This document shows positions 33,854 to 44,970 of a stretch of 64,000 nt of DNA, piece after piece. Both the position numbers and the translations under genes were made by a program. Where the stretch lies: the NCBI RefSeq assembly GCF_014356525.2, contig NC_052506.1, positions 32,813,774-32,877,773 of the forward strand. The letters are read 5' to 3'. The notes under the pieces are model-generated. The model had not been told where the DNA came from. It searched no databases and saw only the letters and a list, made by a program, of their open reading frames with translations. The number at the start of each line of letters is the position of its first letter. The first letter of the stretch is position 1. This DNA comes from Nilaparvata lugens (Eukaryota > Arthropoda > Insecta > Hemiptera > Delphacidae).

Positions 33854-34065
33854 GATCGAAGTCTTTCCCCCCCCCAAGGACGACAATCAATTTTTTCTTC
33901 AAAGAGAAAAGATCAACTTGAGTCCCTATAGAGGCAAGTAACTATTCTAGGTACTAATTTATAAATAATTTTCAACCAAATATAAAAATACTGTAATTTG
34001 AAAAATATTTCTAATGTAGCTTGTAATATAGCACTGCATTTAAGCTTAAAAGTGTAGCCTATTAC

Positions 34066-34325
34066 CTTTCATTGTCCTCAGCTATATCTTGATCAGACTC
34101 TTCGGAGCTGCTGTCTTCGTCTACATTGTCGCTATCTATGACAAGACAACCAAGCTTCTCAGCCGCTCTCCGCAGTATTTTCAGAAGATCTTTAGTCTTC
34201 AACTTTTCGAGAACAACCACTCGGCAACGACTCAGCAGGGCTGAGTTCAAACTGAACGATGGGTTTTCAGTAGTCGCTCCAATCAAAGTTAGAATTCCAG
34301 ACTCCACGTGAGGTAGAAACGAATC
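34066..34325 (-). CDS. WRNIP1: WRNIP1 exon 4 (AAA+ sensor 1, arginine finger region)
   Basis: Minus-strand exon after a TTTTAG acceptor, ending AATGAAAG before GTAATAGG. It encodes [10 protein letters not shown], then [20 protein letters not shown] with [11 protein letters not shown], the sensor 1 and arginine-finger blocks of WRNIP1/RarA ATPases. An acidic, serine-rich tail ([16 protein letters not shown]) corresponds to the variable insert of animal WRNIP1. It joins the exon at 34672-34872 in phase 0 and leaves two bases for the exon at 14582-14774, across a 19-kb intron. Confidence 0.94.
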
Positions 34326-34671
34326 CTAAAATATAGAATCAATAATGAATTATTCTAAACAATTTGAACAACCTTATTTGACCAGTAATCAATTATACAG
34401 AGAGGTAAATGTATTAATATAGTGCTACTTCAGTCCAACTAGGTTTGATTAGGAATAATTTAATAAATTCTGATTATTAAATACAAATTTATTCACTACT
34501 GAAAAATTTAACAAGCTAGAAACACATATTTTTTACTTGGACACATCACTACTACTGATTCTAACAATGCAGTCTCATAATTAACTCCATTCAATCAAAC
34601 ACTATTCTTAGGTGATTAGATCAATATAATATATTATGTATAGAATCTTGGATACTTGATCTCTCACATAC

Positions 34672-34872
34672 CTGTTGTAGCTTATTGAATCGATGAATCT
34701 CATCCATAAATAGAATAGTCCTCCTTTTGAAGAGCTGGAGCTCATTTTTTGCTACTTTAACAATTTCTTTAAGTTCATTGACACCAGCAGTGACCGCAGA
34801 TAGTTTCACAAATCTGGTCTGATTTGACGTATTCTCTTGTATCATTTTATTGATTATATGCGCAAGAGTTGT
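34672..34872 (-). CDS. WRNIP1: WRNIP1 exon 3 (Walker B)
   Basis: 67 codons between a TTCCAG acceptor and GTATGTGAG donor. It starts TTLAHIINKM, completing the Walker A region begun in the exon at 48995-49171. It continues FVKLSAVTAGVNEL and KRRTILFMDEIHRFNKLQQ, which contains the Walker B DEIH box needed for ATP hydrolysis. It joins both neighbours in phase 0. The intron upstream of it is about 14 kb and filled with LINE remnants. Confidence 0.95.
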
Positions 34873-35768
34873 CTGGAAAATGATTATTATGAAAAATTGG
34901 TAATCCCGTCCTGTCCCCAAACCTATGGATTGGGGTACAGTTAAGATTTAATTCACGAAAACGTCGACAACCCCAAAAGTAAGTCTTTAATTTGCACTAA
35001 CCTTGGAACTGGCGAGGAAGTGGACTGTATCTCGTGTGTAGAAGTTACTGCTGACGATATCCTGTCTTTATGCGTAGGCCTATATGATATTGCACATATA
35101 TCACGAAACGAAACGAGGTAATTAATTGCGTTCAAGCTCGAACGCCACGGAACGGGAGACACGGAACGAAAAAGATGCTTACTTCTCGAGCACTATTTTT
35201 GAAGTGCTGGGGTGGAAAGATAAACGGGAAGGATGAAGGAGGGGTGAGGGAGAGAGGTTATCTTGCCTCTTTGGGAGAGGGGGAAGGGGAGGAAAGCGCA
35301 AACTAATCAGCCCACAATCAAGGCTGCCGATCATCCGTGAATCCACCAAAAATATTGTAAGATATAATAAATAACTGAAATTATCTAAGGAGACAACAAT
35401 CCTTAAATACTTGATCTAAATGAAGATGTAATTGGAATAGTGATAAAACAAATGGAAATTTTTTCACTAGGCGGAGATCTTGAAAGTCATATGACCGTTT
35501 CCACACCAATAGCTGATAATCAGTGATAGCAGCGATGCTAAGATAGAAAGACAAGCTTTTGGAGTTCCTCAAACTTTATTTATTTCAACCGGTTAAACGT
35601 GAACAGTTTCCTATGAGAGTTCATATAGTATACGACCAGTGTGAAGGTAATGAGTTTATGAAATCAGTTTTTTAAGAAAGTTCTTCGTTGCTGAGTTATT
35701 TGTTATTTACATATTCGACGTTGCGTTGTTCTATTAATTTCGTTTTACATTGTTTAACAATACTCAAC
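34873..35768. other. Intronic DNA without recognised gene
   Basis: No coding exon is seen. A purine-rich stretch (35200-35300) and a segment that may be the 5' leader of the following LINE ORF1 (35640-35768) are present, but neither has a supported function. Confidence 0.4.
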
Positions 35769-36584
35769 ATGCCTCCTAAAAGTAAGAGTTCGAGAGACGA
35801 GCAAGCTGGAGATAACGCCAATCAAGATAGCAACGAGCTTGATGATAAGGTGCAGCAGAAACTCGACTTTATCATCAACGAGCTAAAGATAATAAAAACC
35901 GACGTTGAAGAGATTAGAGATGAGCAGAAGGATATGATCAAGTCAAGTCAGTTGTTTTGAACTCGTTACAAGCAATAAAAAGTCTATTGAAGAACAAGGG
36001 GCTAAAATTAATTCTTGTGTTCATGATATCTACTAATGAAATTGATTTATTAAAGAATAACTTGGACAGGGCCAATGGGGAAATTGCTGTGTTTCAACAG
36101 TATTCTCGAAAGAACTGTAATAATATAGTTGGAGTGCCAGTCCAAGACAACGAGAATATTTTTAATATCCTCAGAAATATATCTTTGTTCATAAACTTTG
36201 AATTCAGTCAGGGAACTGACTAACTGTCTAACTGTCGTAGACTGTCAGGTAGGAACCGTAAGATGGCACCTCCCATAATAGTTGAGTTTGTTAGGAACAT
36301 AGACAAACAAAATTTCCTACAATGCAAGGTTGGAAAGGGAAGAGTCTTAGCCAGTGATATTGGATGGGCGAATGATACTCGTGCGATCTACATCAACGAA
36401 ACTATGTCCCCGTTCTACAGGAGTATTTTCAGCAGAAGGAAAGGAACTGCAAAAGCAAGGTCATTTGAAATTCGTGTGGTTTAAGAATGGTAATTTATTC
36501 GCCAAAGTTGATGAACATTCCAAACGCTTTCAAATCTCAACAATCCAGGATTTCAAAAAGATACTTCCTCAGATAGAACTTTGA
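35769..36584 (+). pseudogene. Orphan LINE ORF1 (coiled coil plus FP25-like C-terminal domain), frameshifted
   Basis: The ATG at 35769 opens MPPKSKSSRDEQAG, then a coiled coil (LDFIINELKIIKTDVEEIR). After frame changes near 35945 and 36430 it continues SRKNCNNIVGVPVQDNENIF, PIIVEFVRNIDKQNF, YINETMSPFYRSIFS, HLKFVWFKNGNLFAKVDE. This matches the coiled coil, RRM-like and C-terminal domain layout of ORF1 proteins of many arthropod LINEs, whose C-terminus resembles the baculovirus FP25 protein. It ends with TGA at 36584. No endonuclease-RT ORF follows. Confidence 0.65.
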
Positions 36585-36637
36585 TTTTTTATATTGTTTC
36601 ATTTCATATGATCATGTGTATGAGGGTGTTTATTATT

Positions 36638-37880
36638 ATTATTATTAGTCGTAGAGCTCCCGAAGTGAAAGACGCTGAGTAAAATCATGATCATCGATTT
36701 TTATTAGACTTGGCGGTTTTCTTGTTCGCCCACCAGCTTTTCATTCTCTGAGAAAATGCAGCTTTTCTTTCTTCATTCCATCTTGTGCCAACTCTTGGTG
36801 CTTTTATCTCTGGAATAATTTTCCATTTGTTCACTTTTGTTTTGAAATTATTTCTATTTTTAATTTCATCATCAGTAATTCCTGCCAAAACTAGATCTTT
36901 CTTAACATTCCTAATCCATTCTCCTTCATAGGCAAGCAAAGCTACATATTTTACTATTCTTTTTGTGATTCTATGGTCAGGGAGCCTCATGATATGACCA
37001 TAGAATTTTAGACGTCTTTTTCTCATGTCTGTTACAATATTTGAATGTTGCTAAACTGTGCTATTTTTCTGTAATCTATAACCATTCTCAGTTAATCTCG
37101 GACCTAGAATTTTTCTAATTATTTTCCTTTCTTCTTTCTTCAAATTTTCTAGATCAGCTTTCCTGTTGAGATTTAGGGTCTCACTGGCATATAGCATTGA
37201 TGGCTTTATTACTGTATTATAATGTCTAATTTTAGTGTGAAGAGACAAGCATTTTTTATTGTAAATGGATTGCACCAGCCCTAGGCCTTTACGAGCTTTC
37301 TTTATTCTATCCTGCTGTGATAATCTCTCCGAAATAACCTCTCCTAAATATTTAAAACCTGGAACCCTGTTGATTGTTCCATATTTAGTTTGTAGTCTGG
37401 TAACTTCTAGGTTTGTGGTTGTGAACACTGTTTTTTCGAAGGATATTTGTAAGCCAACTTTTTCTGCACATTCTTTCAAAGTTTCTATTTGTTTTATTGC
37501 AACTTCGCCCGAGTCTGCCATTATTGCAAGATCATCCGCAAAAGCCAAATAAGGTATTTGTAAATTATTTTTCTTGGACCCAAGCGCGATTGGCTTCCAA
37601 AGGTTTCTTTCTTTGAGTTGCTTCTCCCACTCTTCCATTACTCTATCCAGAACTATGTTGAATAGCAACGGAGACAATCCATCACCTTGTCTAACGCCTG
37701 TCTTTATCTCAAACGGTTTTGACAGTTTTCCCATGAACTTTACTTTGGATATTGTATTAGTTAATGTTTTTTCTATCATTTTCCGAGTTTTCTGATCTAG
37801 TCCTTTTTCTTCAAGAATTTTGAAAAGTGTGGGTCTGTGGATTGAGTCGTAAGCCTTTTTGAAATCGACAAATACGTAGG
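36638..37880 (-). mobile_element. 5'-truncated RTE-like LINE insertion with 17-bp target duplication
   Basis: On the minus strand it begins inside the reverse transcriptase (FVDFKKAYDSIHR, about 37865) and runs through GVRQGDGLSPLLFNIVLDRV and YLAFADDLAIMA (37779-37051). A frame change near 37040 leads into the C-terminal RLKFYGHIMRLPDHRITKRI block (37026-36691). It ends in AATAAT units. TGAGGGTGTTTATTATT occurs directly on both sides (36621-36637 and 37881-37897), which is a clear target-site duplication. The RT style (FADDLAIM, RLKFYGH) is RTE-like. Confidence 0.85.
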
Positions 37881-37922
37881 TGAGGGTGTTTATTATTCAT
37901 GTACTATGAGTGTATTATGATT

Positions 37923-38340
37923 TTACTAGCAAGAGCCCGTGCTTCGCAAGGATCTTTATATAATTATTATAGATATAGTTAACGACTGCAAGAGATAGGA
38001 CTGTGGAACAGAATAGTGGTGAAACTATGATAGCGCCAGAAGTGTCTCAAACACAATAGTAGGTACTACATGAACTTTTTGAAAGTGATTTGAAAAAATG
38101 TTAAAACAACAGAACTGGATCCTTATCATTCTACCTTCATTTAGAGAGGCTTTTTTTTGAGCCGAATGGAAATCTATTTATAAAAAATGAATGTCTGTTT
38201 GTGTGTTTGTTTGTATGTTTGTTTGTTCCCTGTAGACTTGAAAACTACTTGACATAACGGCATGAAACTTCGGGAATATGTTGTGTGAATATTGGGGATG
38301 ATTTCTGAACAGAAATTTTAGTAGGGGGGCTAATAATAAT
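37923..38340 (+). repeat. Dispersed repeat beginning ACTAGCA...CCCGTGCTTCGC
   Basis: The start (ACTAGCAAGAGCCCGTGCTT then CGCAAGG) matches the repeat at 60836-61050 (ACTAGCAGGTAACCCGTGCT then CCGCAAGG). It is non-coding. The CTAG-containing terminus with a GC hairpin is reminiscent of Helitron-like or other short insect repeats, but I cannot assign a family. Confidence 0.4.
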
Positions 38341-38643
38341 TATTTATTAATCCATTTTACAGACATATGTTTTCGAAATTTTCGGCCGAGCGGCTACTGA
38401 AGAACGAAAAGATGATCATGATTCAAGATCATATTGTGATAATATGATTTAACATCTAAAGTTACCAGCTGTAATAAACATGTACTGGTATTAAAACGGT
38501 AGTTTGGAGTTGAAGTGTAGTTGATTGGTACCAGCTGTTGATAATGGTTCCTTAGAAGACCTATACAAATAATTATCACTCCCCTATTATTGAGAAACTG
38601 AAAAATGTTGAAAAAAATTATTCAACTAATGAAAGAGAGTATA

Positions 38644-38835
38644 TATATATTGTATAAAACAAAATAAAACTTGTAGCACCCTTTATTTATTAAAAAACTT
38701 AAAATAGTTGAACAACTATTTTCGGTTCTAAAACCATCTTCAGGTTTTTTTTAATAAATAAAGGGTGCTACAAGTTTTATTTTGTTTTATTAATTCAAAA
38801 GCAGCCCATTTCAATAAGTGTTTTATATATTGTAT
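38644..38835 (-). repeat. Long inverted repeat with hammerhead-ribozyme-like core
   Basis: Arms 38658-38699 and 38744-38790 are near-perfect inverse copies (ACTTGTAGCACCCTTTATTT and its complement). Between them, on the minus strand, lie CTGAAGA (38743-38737), a GGT...ACC stem, GAAA (38723-38720) and a perfect stem AAATAGTTG/CAACTATTT (38701-38722). This is the order of a type I hammerhead ribozyme core, with the long arms as stem I. TATATATTGTATA occurs on both sides (about 38645 and 38824), which looks like a 13-bp target duplication. Confidence 0.5.
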
Positions 38836-40611
38836 AGTATATATGTATAGTATTCATATTGCATTCATTAGTTACTGGAGAATGAAAGAATAATTACAAT
38901 TTTTTGAATTTAGCTTAGCTTATATTCATCCTAAAATGGTGCATAATCAAAAAGGTTCATAGGACCTTACTTTTTTGTTCAGCTTGCAAAATACCCCTCA
39001 TTTCAATATTAAAATTTTCGACTGACTGTACAGTGAGTCAATCATTCTATCAAGGCTTGAATAATTTTGAAATTTTATTAAATAAAAATGATAGAGAATA
39101 ATTATCATGTAGATATCAACACCTTTATCTAAAGACATATCAACTGCATGCGTTTTCATATTGCCGATACAGCATTGATAAAACTGTAGACGTTTATTTA
39201 GCAGTCTCAAAAAACTGTTCTAGCTGAAAAATTAATAATACATGCCACGTGTAGGCTAAACATATGTTTTTGAGATAATTTCTTTGATGCAGCTGTTTCA
39301 CATTCACCATTATAAATTATACAGAGTTTGTGAAAATAAAATATTTATTGATTACCAAAACAATACTATTATTATATAATGATAATAATTAATTATTAAA
39401 ACAATACTTTTATTATATCAGTAATAATAATATTATTGAACATATTTATCAACTATCAGAACAATATTATTGAGGTTGAGTGGAATCAGGTAGAAAGCTA
39501 TAATAGAAAAGATGTTCTTTTTTGAATTTCTATCATATTATTTTGTTATTTCCAATGATTACAACATAATATGTTAGAATATCACATGTCAATAAATAAA
39601 TTATCTCATTTCCATATGGCACTCACCTTACCATGTCCATAACCTTACTTAATAGGATCCTTTTTCATCCTTTGAAACCCTTAGAGGCAAAATATCTCAA
39701 AATCCGTTCTTAGTGCGCGTCTAGCATGTTTGAAGAATATTTGTGCAAAGTTTCAAGTCTGTAGGACAATTAGTTTGAGCTGTAGTGTGATTTTACATCA
39801 AAATTTTCGAAAAATGCCCTCTCCTGGACCCCCCTGTGCTCCTGATCGAAATTTTTCTGCATAGATCTAATTTTTTTTTCTTAGCTGAACAAAAAAGTTC
39901 CTCATGACTTTGCTGTGCAATGAGCGGTTAAAAAGTACAAAATTTTGGGGGGGCCCCAGCTCCCTCAGGGGAGCAAATTTCTGAAAATCCTTTCTTAGTG
40001 GATGTTTTCAGGCTACCATGAACAATCGTGCAAAATTTCAAGTTTTTAGGCTCAGTAGTTTGGGCTGTGGTGTGATTTCAGTCTGTCGGGGCTTAGCCTT
40101 TTATAAGTATAGAGAAGAAGAAGAAGATATCATGCCAATTTACCGTCAAGGCTGTTGAGTGCTGTGTGCGTGGAATTTCACTCGCTGTTTTTTTATTTTT
40201 TCTTGTAATTAGACTTTCTACAGTATAATTCTTGTTAAAAAGTATACATATATTTTTTCTCTCATTTACAATAAATGAGTTTGTTTATTGTTCAACAATG
40301 TATATGTCTGAATTGGCTGTATTGATAGCGTCATTCCCGAAACATCTCTAATATAATCTAATTATAAATGCATAATGTTATTGGATGGAAACGTACTATT
40401 AATAATAATAATATTGTGGTAACTGATTCAGCGCTATAAATCAAGTTCACTTCTGCTTTTTGAAAATTTAGAAATAGAGATGTGTCAGATCTGTTTCTGC
40501 ATTTTGTCTGAAATTTTATAAATCGAAGTGTGTGAATGTTGCATGTGGGAATTCAAATTGTATTGTTTGTTATCATGACTCTCTTCATTGTAGTTTAATT
40601 TTCTTATTCAT
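38836..40611. other. Intronic DNA, mostly degenerate repeats
   Basis: No gene. Between about 39690 and 40120 two degenerate units share GTGCAAAGTTTCAAGT/GTGCAAAATTTCAAGT and TGTGGTGTGATTT. They end near TTAGCCTTTTATAAGTATAG and a GAA run, as in a widespread class of short insect repeats. The stretch 40121-40611 may contain the 5' leader of the following LINE. Confidence 0.4.
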
Positions 40612-43600
40612 CTATGGCAGCTACTGTACAGTTTCTTGAATATATAGATGATGTTAACAATTGTTTTCTTACTGATAGAAATAATCTTACTATGGTACAC
40701 CAAAGTATTCGTAGTATGAACTGTAACTTTGATTCTTTTATTACATACTTGAATTGCTGGAAAAGAAGGCCGGATGTTATTGTTTTTTCTGAAACATGGA
40801 CTCAGTCCGATAATGATGCGGCCATGTACAATATTGAAGGGTATGATAGATATCACGCTAGTGCTGATTTCACTAGAGCTTCTGGTATTAGCCTATAGTA
40901 TTTGTTTCAACTGAAGCCGGAATAACTTGCTCTGAAATTACAGTGAGTATTAATGGTGCTGATTCGGTGTTGATCGAGTGTAAGGTTTCCAATTATTGTT
41001 TTAATATTATTTGTATTTATAGATGGCATGGTGTTCAAATAAAACATTTTCTTGATAGTCTTGGTGAATTCTTAGAGAGTTGTCAGGCTGCTAATTGTTT
41101 TATAATAGGGGACATTAATGTAGATACAAATAATGTAGATGACAGCAAAACTTTGGAATATCTGGCTATGCTGTATAGCAATGGGTACGAGTGTCTTATA
41201 GACATGAATACTCGCATACTGAATGATAGTTCATCATGTTTGGGTCATATATTTTTTAGGTCAGGCTTAAATAAGAGAACAGCATTAAGTGCAGTGATAG
41301 AATCTCAGATTACTGATCACCGAGCTGTAGCGGTTTCCTTATCTAAAAGCAATTTTGGAAGTTACAGATCACCGTCTGTAGAAGAATCACTGATAGATTA
41401 TGATAAACAAGAAGAACTTGCTTATTCATCATGACTGGAGCTCCGTCTATTTTTCAAATGATGTCAATGCTAAATTCAATACTTTCATGGAAACATTAAT
41501 TAATTACCTAAACCAGTCTAAATATAAAGCTACTATGAGATTAGGTGGCGGTGAGAATTTATTGAAAGCTTGGATGACTGAGGGGTTGTGCGCTGCTATA
41601 AAAAATCGTGATAAGCCTTACAAAAAAATGTCCAGGAATCCAAATAACAATAAATTGAAAGCAGACTACCTGAAATTTAAAAAAAAAGATAGTTGTGTGG
41701 ATAAAGGAACAAAAACAAAAGTATTATTCCAATCTTAATGTCTTGCCTATCCAGCAGCAATGAAAAGTGTGGTCAATCGTCAAAGAAACATTCAATTAGT
41801 TAGCAAATTGGAAGTACACTTGTTAAAGAAGATCAGATTATAGCCAAAAAGTTTAATCAGTATTTTTTTAAAGCACCAGTTGAAGTAACTTCGTCAGTGA
41901 GACCTCTGACTGATGAAAAAAACAGCTATTACGGAATAGATTTGTGGCCAAACAGTGTATTAATTCAATATATTTTGAGACTATTCAGTATAATGAAATT
42001 AATAAAATCTTAAAAAATAAAGTAAAATTAAAAAATAAAGACTTAAAGAGTCTAAAAAATGGCAAGTGTCCGGGTCTGGATGGAATTAGTGGTAAGTTAG
42101 TAAAAATAGTATCTGTAGCAATTATCCCAGTTCTCTGTGACATTTTCAATTGTAGCCTGGTTTGTGGCGTATTCCCTGATGCCTTGAAAATGGCTAAAGT
42201 TGTGCCGATCTATAAAAAAGGCGCAAGAACTGATATTGCCAATTATAGGCCAGTATCTTTGCTTTCAGTTTTTTCTAAGATATTGGAGAAGATTGTAAGG
42301 AAAAAAATAGCAGATTTCTACAGTATCAAAAAATTCTTTTATAGTGGACAATTTGGCTTTCAACAGGGTCTAAGTACAGAGATTGCTCTAGATCATTTCA
42401 TGACAAACATTTATAATAGTTTGAATACTCGTGGTAGGATGAAAGTTTCAGGGACTCTTTCTCGATATAAAAAAAAGCTTTCCACACAGTAAATCATGAT
42501 ATTTTGATTAATAAATTGTCCATGTCTGGGGTTCGTGGAATCCCCTTAAACTGGTTTAAATCGTATTTAGAGAGTAGAAGACAATGTGTTAGTATAAATG
42601 GTATCCGTAGTGAATTGGTCACAAATAATAATTGTGGGGTCCCCCAGGGCTCAGTACTGGGGCCTCTCTTATTTTTAGTGTATATAAATGACTTATTTTC
42701 ATTGAAATTCCATGGTACTGTTGCATCATTTGCTGACGATACTGCGCTGACCTATTCTGCTGATAGTATTAATCAATTACATGTAATGATGCAGTCAGAT
42801 TTGAACAATTTGAGGCTCTGGTTTGATGGAAACAAAATAGTATTAAATGCTTCTAAAACCAACTTTATAAATTTCTCGATATCAACAGTCTTTGTATTTC
42901 CAGTCCCTGTAAAATATCATGAGATTGATTGTCAAATGGAGTCATGTAATTGTAATTGAATTAATCAAACAAATTCTATAAAGTATTAAGGTATGATTGT
43001 GGATGGCAAATTAATCTGGAAAAATCACATAATGAATTGGAAAAGTAGATTACGGTACTTCATTTGGTTAGGACATTTTGTAAACTTAAACAATTTTTAC
43101 CTGGATATATTCTCCGGCAATTGTATTATGCATTGTTTCACTCTAAACTGGACTATGGCTTATGTTGTTGGATGTCGACATATGCTTGTCATTATAATCC
43201 TCTTGTAATTCTGCAAAAGGCTGCAATACGTATAAATTGTGGGGTAAAGAGAAGGATTCACTCTTTCCCGTATTTCAGACTTTTGCGAGTTTTGCCCTTG
43301 AGAAGCATGTATGTGTTTAAGGTGTTTTTCAAAATTAGTTGGAACCGAATGGGAATGAGGACTGTGCCTGATACGCATGCATTGTTGGGAGGAGTGATAA
43401 CTCGACAAAGGACAAGGGAACATTAATTTAATAACACCTATGCCTTATTGTACTAGGTATAAAAAGAGCTTTGTATTTTTAGGATGCAAATATTACAATC
43501 AACTCCCCATCGGTATCAGGAGAATTAATTCTTCGTCACAATTTAAAATGAAACTGAAGAAATGGCTTTTGAGTCTGTCACTTGAAGAAGTGGAAATTTT

Positions 43601-43890
43601 TAATATTTATATCTGATCTGATATTTACAGATCAGATATTTAATATCAGATTTACATCTGATATTTCATCAAGATGTGATAGTGTACTGTATTATTTTGT
43701 AGAAGTGTATTGTTCTTATCGTTACACTGCATCTTTATAGTATGTATCTTAATGTGTCATCTGTACTTGAATAATGTGAACGATGTCTGGTAACCATAGT
43801 TTAGGTGATTTTTGAACTTCATAATATTATAGAGTTGTGATTCTACTGACTTGAGTTCAGTAATAAAGCTTAAAGTTATTCCCATTTGCA
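40612..43890 (+). pseudogene. LINE endonuclease-RT, broken by frameshifts
   Basis: The ATG near 40615 (MAATVQFLEYIDDVNNC) opens an endonuclease: HQSIRSMNCNFDSF, VFSETWT, IGDINVDTN and ITDHRAVAV in two frames. Reverse transcriptase follows in 41944-42959: CPGLDGISGKLV, NYRPVSLLSVFSKILE, GVPQGSVLGPLLF and SFADDTALTY. C-terminal blocks are in 43064-43426, with a Cys-rich ESCNCN before them. Frame changes occur near 40895, 41430, 41720, 42460 and 42960. The acidic N-terminus and Cys-rich spacer place it with the elements at 1-2855 and 15191-20830, but no helicase or Gag ORF precedes it here. The tail is near AATAAAGCTTAAAG (43870). Confidence 0.82.
43625..43670. repeat. Short imperfect repeat of ATCTGATATTT units
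   Basis: Several overlapping direct and inverse copies of TCAGATATT/AATATCTGA lie within 60 bp in the 3' UTR of the LINE. Probably slippage or a local hairpin, with no known function. Confidence 0.5.
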
Positions 43891-44689
43891 TGTGTGTGGG
43901 TGTGGGTGTATTTGATCATAATGATAATTTATTAAACTCCTACAAACGGACAAAAGGAATACTATCGTTCTTTTTGTTTGTAGTAATTTTGTTTTGCAGA
44001 GGATAAATATTATGCCTACTCATATTTATTATGTGCCAAGCTTTATGGATAAGTGGGTCCACTATCTACTATTGTTGTGCCGTATTTCATTTGTTTTTCT
44101 ATTTTGTGAAATAAAAACATATTCTATTTATCTATCTATCAGTCAATTGGAGGACATTTGGGTGTTGTGACAGTAAATTTCTGCCGACAATAGATTAGTG
44201 TAAAACCGGTATATCAACTAAATAATCCTCAACCCATGACCTACATCATTTACATGCAACTGTATTAAATTTCCTTACAAAATTTAGTATCAGTGAAATT
44301 TATACAAGTGACTTTTATAAAATAAATTAATAATCAATCTTGTACCTATGAAAATTACACTTTTTCTAATACTGTTCATTATATTATGTCAGAGATTTTA
44401 TTTTGTTATAGAAATTTTGATAAAGAAATAGTTTTTTTAATGTCAAAATGAAAGTTTTCAGCTCAATCTAATATAATGTAATTTCTTCATTCATTTTCTT
44501 AGCCACGTACAATAGTTCAGCAAAGAAAACCTTATGCAAGATTGGATAAATCTACATTTTGCTGGCCAACCTAGTCCATTATCAATATTAACAGTTGATT
44601 TATAGCGACGTCAATGAAACTGTGTTAATACATACATGCTAAAAAAGAGGAAAATTGTGTCACTACATATGTGATAGCATTGAATATAG
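43891..44689. other. Intronic DNA without recognised feature
   Basis: Apart from TATC-type simple repeats near 44130-44145 I see no coding or structured element. Confidence 0.4.
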
Positions 44690-44970
44690 ATTGTACTGAA
44701 TAGACGGATTTATTAAAAATCGACCCTACCGGTTTTGGTTGTCAAGTACGGTAATTATCAATCCCTGCTAAACTTGAAGTACCTAGTAGCAATATTTATA
44801 GTCTGTAGATTTAATTTACCAGTGTAACAACCAAATACGATTGAGTTTTAATAAATCTGTGGTTGAAAAATATCTAGTCTTCTTATTCAGTACCGGTATG
44901 GATAACTATACAGTACACAGTATCACCATTACTGAGTACGCAGAGTGTTAGTAATGATATCATTTTTGTA
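44690..44970. repeat. Inverted pair of Penelope-like/hammerhead-like terminal repeats, second locus
   Basis: A minus-strand unit at 44700-44760 (ACCAAAACCGGTAGGGTCGA then TTTTTAATAAATCCGT) faces a plus-strand unit at 44825-44890 (GTAACAACCAAATACGATTG then TTTTAATAAATCTGTGG). The tail GTATGGATAACTATACAGT matches tails beside the units at 12600 and 15075. Core residues of the hammerhead are partly lost. Confidence 0.4.
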
